Assembly (NCBI GenBank): GCA_031285105.1
Contig: JAITWV010000389.1
Location: 1-6,788 of the forward strand
Length of the DNA stretch: 6,788 nucleotides
Direction of reading: 5' to 3'
Source of the DNA: Streptococcaceae bacterium
GTDB lineage: Bacteria > Bacillota > Bacilli > Lactobacillales > Streptococcaceae
Shown one piece after another: positions 1 to 5,786 of this stretch. A model generated the notes under the pieces. That model did not search any database. It worked only from the letters and a program-made list of their open reading frames with translations, and was not told the DNA's origin. Made by a program: the position numbers and the translations under genes. Position 1 is the first letter of the stretch; each line of letters starts with the position of its first letter.

Positions 1-817
1 TGCGATGTTTGCGGCGATTCCGTTTTGGTATGCTTCCTTGTTTTCAGGGTATTATCTGTTGATGTTGTTGATTTTGGTTGGGTTAATTATTCGTGGTGTT
101 TCCTTTGAGTTTCGTGCGACTCATCCAAATGAAAAACACAAAGTTCTTTGGGGCAAACTATGTATGATTGGTTCGTTCATTGTGCCATTTACGCTGGGCA
201 TGGTGTTTACTAGTTTAATTCAAGGAATGCCACTAGATGCGCAAGGCAATATGAAAGCTGGATTTTTTGACTATGTGAATTTGTTATCGGTCGTTGGTGG
301 GGTGGCGATGGTTTTACTTTGTTATTTACATGGAATGAACTATTTAGCCTTACGAACAGAAGGTAATTTACGTGATAGAGCCAAACAACGAGCAAAACAG
401 TTGTATCCTTTCCTTTATCTTGGTGAAATTATCTTTGCGATTTTATTGTTTATTTTTACTGACTTTGTGCAAAATAGACCAGTAATTACTATTCTACTGT
501 TGGCTGTCATGGTTATACTAACGGCTTGTGCACATTTTGCGATCATCAAAGAAAAAGAATTGATTGCTTTTATCGCTAGTGGGAAAACATTTGTTGTCTT
601 AGTGATACTACTTTTTCAAGGACTCTTTCCACGCGTGATGATTGCACAAGACGCACGCTTTGATTTATTGCTAAAAGATGCCACTAGCTCTCCTTACACA
701 TTGAGGACGATGACTTTTATTACTTTAGGTATTTTGCCATTTGTGATTGGGTACACCATTTGGACTTACTATGTCTTTAGAAAACGAATAACCAGTGAAA
801 GGATTGACGAGTATTGA
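1..817 (+). CDS. cydB: Cytochrome bd quinol oxidase subunit II (CydB), 5'-truncated by window edge
   Basis: This is the C-terminal ~271 residues of CydB, a membrane subunit of the cytochrome bd terminal oxidase, which oxidises quinol and reduces oxygen to water at the cytoplasmic membrane. The reading frame is open from the first complete codon (position 2, Ala) and stops at TGA 815-817. The ATG at 5 is an internal Met: it sits in the family motif AMFAAIPFWYASLFSGYYL, normally ~65-70 residues into a ~337-residue protein, so the true start is upstream. Counting from that Met, about seven hydrophobic segments are visible (near residues 12-31, 50-72, 90-112, 137-155, 160-178, 193-212, 237-258). 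The family-typical RGVSFEFR (30-37) and GNMKAGFFDYVN stretches are present. The stop overlaps the cydD start by 4 bases (TTGA), so it lies in one operon with cydD and cydC; cydA is expected just upstream. I see no damage other than the window edge. Confidence 0.95.
   Translation, partial: AMFAAIPFWYASLFSGYYLLMLLILVGLIIRGVSFEFRATHPNEKHKVLWGKLCMIGSFIVPFTLGMVFTSLIQGMPLDAQGNMKAGFFDYVNLLSVVGGVAMVLLCYLHGMNYLALRTEGNLRDRAKQRAKQLYPFLYLGEIIFAILLFIFTDFVQNRPVITILLLAVMVILTACAHFAIIKEKELIAFIASGKTFVVLVILLFQGLFPRVMIAQDARFDLLLKDATSSPYTLRTMTFITLGILPFVIGYTIWTYYVFRKRITSERIDEY
798..803 (+). promoter_or_regulatory. Ribosome-binding site for cydD
   Basis: AAAGGA lies inside the end of cydB, 10 bases before the TTG at 814. 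It is a modest, slightly distant Shine-Dalgarno match. It supports the TTG start, which also gives the family-typical N-terminus MIDKAILTLP. Because it lies in cydB coding sequence and the genes overlap by TTGA, translation of cydD is probably coupled to cydB. Confidence 0.6.
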
Positions 818-2520
818 TTGATAAAGCTATTTTAACGTTGCCTCATTTCAAAAAGATACTCGCTAAGCTTGCGGGAATTAGCTTCCTGCAAGCTTTTTCG
901 GTCGTCTTTCAGGCAATTTTTTTAGCAAGAGCTATTGTTATCTTTTGGCAAGGAAAACCATTTAATAGTGGAGCGTCTTCCATTTTATTCTTCTTTCTAG
1001 CTTTTATTTTGAGACATTTGTGTACTTTTTGGCGTGAGCGTATCTTGGATTATTATGCCTATCAACAAGTTGCACATATTCGCAAATCTTTGATGCAAAA
1101 AATCTTTTCTCAAGGCACCTTGCTTGTGCAAAATACTGGTAGTGGTTCCTTGATTACGAATGTCTTGGAAGGGGTCAACCAAGTCGAAAATTATATTCGT
1201 TTGGTTTCAAGCAAGATGTTGAATATGCTGATTTTTCCAACCATTATCTTCCTTGCGGTTTTTATGCAAGATAAACTTTCAGCTTTCATTTTGTTCGCTG
1301 TTTTTCCGGTCATTATTTTATTTATGGTCCTATTAGGTGTGGCAGCAAGGAAAAAGGCACAAAGACAATTTGCGAGTTTTCAATTGTTAAGCAATCACTT
1401 TTTAGACTCTTTACGCGGCTTAGAAACACTAAAGTTATTTGGGCTTTCAAAAAGTTATGCCAAATCTATTTATAAAACAAGTGAACGATTACGAAGAGCG
1501 ACAATGAATACGTTAAAAGTAGCGATGTTATCTACTTTTGCTTTGGATTTTTTTACAACTTTAAGCGTGGCAATTGTGGCGGTCTTTTTAGGTCTTCGTT
1601 TGTTAAATGGCGAAATTGAATTTTTACCCGCCTTAATTACTTTGATATTAGCTCCTGAATTTTTCTTGGCGCTCCGTGAATTTGCTGGTGATTATCATGC
1701 AACTTTAGATGGTAAGAATGCCTTAAAAGCGATTAACCAACTTTTAGGAATTCCTGAGGTAGAACAAAAAGAGGTTTTAGCTGATTTTACTTATAATGAA
1801 ACAAGTATGTTTGATATTTCTTCGCTTCATTTTTCTTATCCCGATAGTTCTGGCAAAATAAGCGACTTTCAATTTTCTTGGCAAGGTTATGGGAAAATTG
1901 GCATTATTGGTAAATCTGGAGCAGGTAAGTCTACGTTGATTTCTCTATTAGGTGGTTTTTTACAGCCAAATAAGAGTGAGATTTCGATAAATGGGCAACA
2001 AATCCCTCATTTTACCCAAAAAAATTGGCAGCAAAAAATTAGCTATATCCCACAAAAGACCTATATTTTCCATGGTACGTTAAAGGAAAATGTTTGTCTT
2101 TATGCACCAAATGCTAGTGATGAACAAATTGCAAAAGCATTGAAGGCTAGCGGTTTAACTTCATTAGTGCAAGAAATTGGCTTAAATGAAATAGTTGGAC
2201 AAGGAGCAAGACAACTTTCAGGCGGGCAAGCACAACGAATCGCTTTGGCACGGGCATTTTTAAGTGAGAAGCGTAATATTTTGTTACTTGATGAACCAAC
2301 AGCTCATTTGGATATTGAAACCCAAGCGCAAGTGATTCAAGAAATGTTGCCACTCTTAGAAAATAAATTAGTCTTTTTAGCCACTCATCGTCTACATTGG
2401 ATGCCTAGTATGGATTATATTTTGGTGGTGGAAAAAGGAAAAATTGTCGCTTGCGGTACACATGAAGAACTTTTAGCCAATAGTTTGAGCTATCAACAAT
2501 TTATTCACGAGAGAAGGTGA
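814..2520 (+). CDS. cydD: Cytochrome bd assembly ABC exporter subunit CydD (called CydC in Bacillus nomenclature)
   Basis: This 568-residue protein is one half of the heterodimeric CydDC transporter, a membrane ABC exporter that in E. coli moves cysteine/glutathione or binds heme and is required for cytochrome bd assembly. Six membrane helices are visible in residues ~20-290 (about 22-45, 55-73, 136-151, 155-177, 237-264, 268-288), followed by a nucleotide-binding domain. That domain has Walker A GKSGAGKS at 366-373, Q-loop Gln414, signature LSGGQ 468-472, Walker B ILLLDE 489-494 with catalytic Glu494, and switch His525. All catalytic residues are intact. The signature run SGGQAQRIALARAFL resembles E. 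coli CydD rather than CydC, which decides the name; many Firmicutes annotations swap the two letters. The start is TTG 814, which overlaps the cydB stop. Its own stop, TGA 2518-2520, lies within the cydC ribosome-binding site. The length matches the family. Confidence 0.93.
   Translation: MIDKAILTLPHFKKILAKLAGISFLQAFSVVFQAIFLARAIVIFWQGKPFNSGASSILFFFLAFILRHLCTFWRERILDYYAYQQVAHIRKSLMQKIFSQGTLLVQNTGSGSLITNVLEGVNQVENYIRLVSSKMLNMLIFPTIIFLAVFMQDKLSAFILFAVFPVIILFMVLLGVAARKKAQRQFASFQLLSNHFLDSLRGLETLKLFGLSKSYAKSIYKTSERLRRATMNTLKVAMLSTFALDFFTTLSVAIVAVFLGLRLLNGEIEFLPALITLILAPEFFLALREFAGDYHATLDGKNALKAINQLLGIPEVEQKEVLADFTYNETSMFDISSLHFSYPDSSGKISDFQFSWQGYGKIGIIGKSGAGKSTLISLLGGFLQPNKSEISINGQQIPHFTQKNWQQKISYIPQKTYIFHGTLKENVCLYAPNASDEQIAKALKASGLTSLVQEIGLNEIVGQGARQLSGGQAQRIALARAFLSEKRNILLLDEPTAHLDIETQAQVIQEMLPLLENKLVFLATHRLHWMPSMDYILVVEKGKIVACGTHEELLANSLSYQQFIHERR
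2514..2520 (+). promoter_or_regulatory. Ribosome-binding site that fixes the cydC start
   Basis: AAGGTGA is a 7-base match to the anti-Shine-Dalgarno region and lies 5 bases before ATG 2526. Its last three bases are the cydD stop codon. A longer reading frame could start at GTG 2517, but that GTG is itself part of this site and has only a weak purine run (CGAG) upstream. ATG 2526 is therefore the better start. The arrangement implies that ribosomes terminating on cydD reinitiate on cydC. Confidence 0.75.
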
Positions 2521-2525
2521 GCAAG

Positions 2526-4253
2526 ATGCACTTATTTAAAAAAGATACATGGGTGAAACCTTATTTGAAAAAATATAAAAAAGTGCTAACTCTTGCTTTA
2601 TCGCTAGGATTTTTGACTTTTTTTGCGGGAGCTGCTTTAATGTTTACTTCTGGTTTTTTGATTTCAAAAGCGGCCACTCAGCCATATAACATCCTCATGA
2701 TTTATATACCCGTTGTCTTAACCCGTGCTTTTGGTATTTTGCGCCCAACTTTAAGATACCTCGAACGGCTCGTTTCACATAACTGGGTACTAAAAATGAC
2801 CAGTTCCATTCGTAAAAAGTTGTATTTATCACTTGAAAACGGTTCTTCTATTTTTTCAGGGAAAATTCGTTTAGGTGAAATTTTAGGCTTATTGTCTGAG
2901 GATGTTGGACATATTCAAAATCTTTATTTACGAACGGTTTTTCCGATTGTCACAGCCTTGCTTCTTTATGTTTTCATCATTGTTGCTTTGGGTTTTTTCA
3001 ATCTATTTTTTGCTTTATTTATGGCTTTTTTATTATTTATTCTTATTTTTATTTTCCCACTGATTTCGATATTACGTCTAGGGAAAATTCAAGAAGAAAC
3101 AAAACTCAAGAAAAATCAATTATATACCCATCTAACAGACAATATCCTGGGAGTAAATGATTGGATTTTATCTGGTCGCACCGATGATTTTGTCGAGCAA
3201 ATGAGTAAAGCCCAAGAAAACCTTCGACAATCGCAAAAGAAACTAAATACATTTCACCGCATGCAATCACTCCTTTTAGAAATATTCTTTGGCTTCATTG
3301 TTGTGGTCGTTCTTTGGTGGGCACAACAGTATTTTGGTGGTCTGCAAAATGAGCGTACAAATTGGATTGCAGCCTTTGTTTTATGTATTTTTCCGTTAAT
3401 TGATGCTTTTGCTCCGTTATCTGAAAGTGTTGTTGAGTTTACTATTCATAAAGATTCAATTCAACGCTTAAACCAATTGCCTAAAGTTAGTGAACAAACC
3501 ACTCAAGAAATGAAACAACAACCAAAAAACCTCCTCATTGATATTGATAATTTAGTCTTTTCTTATCAAAATGAGCGAACACTCAATCACTTAAATTTAC
3601 AAATTCAACCAGGAGAAAAAATAGCAATTCTTGGAAAAAGTGGGGCAGGTAAATCAACTTTAGCCAAACTCTTGCGAGGAGATTTATTCCCAACAACTGG
3701 CAAAGTAACATTAGGAGAGCTTGAGACAACAACATTTGGTGATAACATTACGGACTATATCGGCGTACTACATCAAAACCCTTATTTATTTGCAACAACC
3801 ATTCGCAATAATCTGCGCATTGGCAACCAACAAGCAAGTGATGAAGAAATTTGGCAAGTCCTTGAAATGGTTGGATTAAAGGAGATGGTAGAAAAATTAC
3901 CAGAAAAATTAGACACCCAAGTTGACGAAGCAGGCTTACGTTTTTCAGGCGGAGAAAGCCATCGTTTATCTTTAGCACGTTTGTTGTTAAAAGATACACC
4001 AATAGTCCTTTTAGATGAAGCGACACTTGGTTTAGATTCAATGATAGAACAAGAAATTTTGCAGACATTTTTTCAGGCATTTGAAGGAAAAACAATTATT
4101 TGGATTACGCATCATTTGCTTGGTGTGAAACATGTCAATCGTGTTTTATTCTTAGAAGATGGACAATTTGTGATTAATGGAAGACCTGATGATTTGGCTT
4201 TAGACAATGATTATTATCGTTATTTGCTAGAATTGGATCGAGGGTGGAGTTAA
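2526..4253 (+). CDS. cydC: Cytochrome bd assembly ABC exporter subunit CydC (called CydD in Bacillus nomenclature)
   Basis: This is the second half of the CydDC exporter, 575 residues from ATG 2526 (578 if GTG 2517 is used). Six membrane helices are visible (about residues 20-48, 53-71, 138-158, 160-183, 248-267, 279-295), then an ATPase domain. That domain has Walker A GKSGAGKS 370-377, Q-loop Gln417, signature FSGGE 473-477, Walker B VLLDE with Asp497 and Glu498, and switch His529. The signature departs from LSGGQ at both ends. E. coli CydC also carries SGGE (LSGGELRRLAIARALL from memory), so the final Glu supports the CydC assignment, while the leading Phe is less usual. The two subunits are therefore asymmetric, as expected for a heterodimeric ABC exporter. 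The gene ends in three consecutive in-frame stops, TAA TGA TAA (4251-4259), and is the last gene of the operon before the terminator at 4387-4420. Confidence 0.93.
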   Translation: MHLFKKDTWVKPYLKKYKKVLTLALSLGFLTFFAGAALMFTSGFLISKAATQPYNILMIYIPVVLTRAFGILRPTLRYLERLVSHNWVLKMTSSIRKKLYLSLENGSSIFSGKIRLGEILGLLSEDVGHIQNLYLRTVFPIVTALLLYVFIIVALGFFNLFFALFMAFLLFILIFIFPLISILRLGKIQEETKLKKNQLYTHLTDNILGVNDWILSGRTDDFVEQMSKAQENLRQSQKKLNTFHRMQSLLLEIFFGFIVVVVLWWAQQYFGGLQNERTNWIAAFVLCIFPLIDAFAPLSESVVEFTIHKDSIQRLNQLPKVSEQTTQEMKQQPKNLLIDIDNLVFSYQNERTLNHLNLQIQPGEKIAILGKSGAGKSTLAKLLRGDLFPTTGKVTLGELETTTFGDNITDYIGVLHQNPYLFATTIRNNLRIGNQQASDEEIWQVLEMVGLKEMVEKLPEKLDTQVDEAGLRFSGGESHRLSLARLLLKDTPIVLLDEATLGLDSMIEQEILQTFFQAFEGKTIIWITHHLLGVKHVNRVLFLEDGQFVINGRPDDLALDNDYYRYLLELDRGWS

Positions 4254-4263
4254 TGATAAAAGC

Positions 4264-4372
4264 ACATCTAACATATCGATAAAAAACATCAAGAGCTTTG
4301 AGTAAATACATCGAGAACTTTTTAAAAAAGATCATGTTCTTTGAGTAAACACATCGAGAACTTTTAAAACAA
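4264..4372 (+). repeat. Degenerate ~22-bp tandem array (also a 43-bp direct duplication) in the cyd 3' untranslated region
   Basis: The clearest part is a 43-bp direct duplication. Bases 4281-4323 and 4324-4366 align without gaps with five mismatches over the first ~41 bases, sharing for example CTTTGAGTAAAyACATCGAG. Each 43-bp unit divides into two related subunits beginning ACATC (or AGATC) followed by a C-TTT core. The ATC trinucleotides fall at 4266, 4288, 4310, 4331 and 4353, giving spacings of 22, 22, 21 and 22 bases, so there are about five subunits, the first strongly decayed. Subunits 2 to 5 fit ATCgAGaaCTTTgaGTAAA loosely. Subunit 4 has GTTCT where 3 and 5 have AGAAC, which permits alternative short hairpins. 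No protein is encoded across it, since stops are frequent and the spacing is not a multiple of three. The function is unknown. It lies between the cydC stop and the terminator, so it should be transcribed at the 3' end of the cyd mRNA. Confidence 0.7.
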
Positions 4373-4386
4373 TTGAACGACAATCT

Positions 4387-4420
4387 AAAAAGCCTTCAGA
4401 TTTTATTCTAAAGGCTTTTT
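4387..4420. terminator. Bidirectional intrinsic terminator between convergent operons
   Basis: A perfect 10-bp inverted repeat, AAAAAGCCTT (4387-4396) and AAGGCTTTTT (4411-4420), encloses a 14-base loop. The stem can be extended inward past a C-A mismatch by AGA/TCT, leaving a loop of TTTTAT. On the plus strand the GC part of the stem is followed by a T-run and ends the cyd transcript. On the minus strand the A-run becomes the T-run and ends the rsgA-rpe-thiN transcript. It sits 133 bases after cydC and 38 bases after thiN. Confidence 0.9.
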
Positions 4421-4458
4421 ATAGTAATTTGACAACTAGTGCATGCAACTGACAAACG

Positions 4459-5124
4459 TTAATCTTTACTACGAATAACGGCAATAATCCCCGAACTCAG
4501 ACGCACCATTATATCCTCATTTTCGACAAATTCATTACTTGGATAACTCACCATCTGTTTTAAGTTAGTCGGTGGTAATTCATATTTCGCTCCTTGAATT
4601 TCAAAACCTGTCACACGACTTAGACTGGCAAATCCAATATATTGATATGCTTTATCTTCTTTAAGCGTGTGTGTACCTGCTTGTAAAAAATGAATTTCAT
4701 TGTACTTGTCTTGAAAATAAATTTGATCAATCACTGTTTGAAATCGAGGCTCTAAAACCATGAACAAGTTGCTCAAAAAATGATCCATTCGCTTACCACC
4801 AGCACCTAAAAGAATAAAACGTCTGGCTAGTGGATACATCAACACAGCACGTACTAAAGCTAATTGGGTATCGGTGTCGTCTTTAATGCTTGAAAAACTT
4901 TCAATGTACTTTGCCGTGCGTTTGATTAATTTCAATTCCAACTCAGGCAACGAATCAAAATCACCAATCGCTAAATCTAGAGGATAACCTAGTTTCAGTA
5001 AAGTTGCTGCACCTTTGTCTACTCCTACAAATCTAGTGTTTTTCCAGTAATCATAAGGAGCTAAAATGTCTTTTATACCACTTTGTTCACCAGCACTTAC
5101 GATAAAAACTGTTTCTTTTGGCAT
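4459..5124 (-). CDS. thiN: Thiamine pyrophosphokinase
   Basis: This 221-residue cytosolic enzyme transfers pyrophosphate from ATP to thiamine to make thiamine pyrophosphate (ThiN/TPK family). Visible motifs are VDKGA 35-39 (usually a V/ADxGA turn), the acidic metal-binding GDFDS 54-58, KDDTD 81-85 and GAGGKRMDH 107-115, all in the N-terminal catalytic domain. A C-terminal beta domain (about 135-221) carries a YPSNEF stretch matching the conserved S-N-E region near the thiamine site. The length is normal. The start is ATG 5124-5122, directly after the rpe TAA with no spacing and in the same frame. No good Shine-Dalgarno sequence precedes it (only AGCGGT), so expression probably depends on reinitiation after rpe. 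It works from free thiamine, whether imported or salvaged. No TPP riboswitch is visible near it. It is the last gene before the shared terminator. Confidence 0.93.
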   Translation of the reverse strand: MPKETVFIVSAGEQSGIKDILAPYDYWKNTRFVGVDKGAATLLKLGYPLDLAIGDFDSLPELELKLIKRTAKYIESFSSIKDDTDTQLALVRAVLMYPLARRFILLGAGGKRMDHFLSNLFMVLEPRFQTVIDQIYFQDKYNEIHFLQAGTHTLKEDKAYQYIGFASLSRVTGFEIQGAKYELPPTNLKQMVSYPSNEFVENEDIMVRLSSGIIAVIRSKD

Positions 5125-5784
5125 TTAATTTACCGCTGCTTGAAGTTTATTCATGCTTTCTTTTGGACTTTTTGCACCATAAACATAAGACCCTGCCACA
5201 AATACATTGGCACCTGCTTGTTTACATAAACCAATCGTCATATCATCCACACCGCCATCCACTTCAATGTCAAAGTCTAAGTTCATTTTCTCGCGTAATC
5301 GAACTAATTCTTTTACTTTTTCAAGACATTCTGGCAAGAACGATTGACCACCAAAGCCTGGATTAACGGTCATAATTAAGACTTGGTCGACTAAATGAAG
5401 AACGTTTTTGATGGTTTCAACGCTTGTTCCTGGATTAATGACCACACCAGCTTTTGTCCCGGTATTTTTGATTTTTTGCAAAGCACCATGTAAATGCGGT
5501 GTGGCTTCTTGGTGAATGGTAATGATATCTGAGCCTGCATTGGCAAAATCTTCAATAAATCTTTCAGGCAAATCAACCATCATGTGAACATCTAAAGTTA
5601 GTTTTGTTTTTGAACGCAAGGCAGCCACAACATTTGGACCCATTGTAATATTGGGGACAAATTGACCGTCCATAATGTCAATGTGAATATAGTCAGCACC
5701 TAATTCTTCGACTAATTTCACATCACGTTCCAAATTTGCAAAATCGGCACTGAGGATAGATGGAGCAATTTTCATTGTTTTCAT
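5125..5784 (-). CDS. rpe: Ribulose-phosphate 3-epimerase
   Basis: This 219-residue TIM-barrel enzyme interconverts ribulose 5-phosphate and xylulose 5-phosphate in the non-oxidative pentose phosphate pathway. The N-terminal APSILSADF (7-15) is typical. Expected metal ligands are present: His34 and Asp36 in YIHIDIMDG, His67 in LDVHMM and Asp176 in IEVDGGV. The second catalytic Asp is Asp36 or Asp176 by family knowledge. The phosphate-binding region is represented by NPGFGGQ 141-147 and the C-terminal AGSYVYG. The start is ATG 5784, with AAGGAAG 6 bases upstream; a second in-frame ATG at 5775 is less well spaced. The rsgA stop is 2 bases before the start, and the rpe TAA abuts the thiN ATG. The length is standard and nothing is missing. 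Confidence 0.96.
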   Translation of the reverse strand: MKTMKIAPSILSADFANLERDVKLVEELGADYIHIDIMDGQFVPNITMGPNVVAALRSKTKLTLDVHMMVDLPERFIEDFANAGSDIITIHQEATPHLHGALQKIKNTGTKAGVVINPGTSVETIKNVLHLVDQVLIMTVNPGFGGQSFLPECLEKVKELVRLREKMNLDFDIEVDGGVDDMTIGLCKQAGANVFVAGSYVYGAKSPKESMNKLQAAVN

Positions 5785-5786
5785 AA

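Noticed and set aside
3748..4095. 115-codon minus-strand open frame inside cydC
   Set aside because: It lies antisense to the conserved ATPase domain; the sense frame fully explains the sequence.
814..4253. CydD/CydC as a multidrug or lipid A-type ABC exporter pair
   Set aside because: Position directly after cydB with overlapping codons and subunit-specific signature residues points to CydDC.
4314..4340. GAAC and GTTC half-sites suggesting a LexA/DinR SOS box
   Set aside because: The Gram-positive SOS box needs CGAAC and GTTCG separated by four bases; here the arms are ~17 bases apart and come from the repeat units.
4264..4372. CRISPR-like array
   Set aside because: The units are adjacent and degenerate with no unique spacers, and no cas gene is nearby.
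4174..4383. 69-codon minus-strand open frame across the end of cydC and the repeat array
   Set aside because: It overlaps the conserved end of cydC antisense, covers the repeats, has no ribosome-binding site and shows no recognisable domain; it is a chance frame.
4428..4456. Imperfect palindrome TTTGACA/TGACAAA around TGCATGCA after thiN
   Set aside because: The stem is short with a mismatch and the arms do not align cleanly around the centre; it may be chance, and the nearby 4387-4420 hairpin is the clear terminator.
4254..4458. Small RNA or riboswitch between cydC and thiN
   Set aside because: It lies at the 3' ends of both operons, no promoter pair is convincing, and no known riboswitch core was recognised.
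5118..5366. 82-codon plus-strand open frame opposite rpe and the thiN start
   Set aside because: It is antisense to intact rpe with no ribosome-binding site and low-complexity composition.
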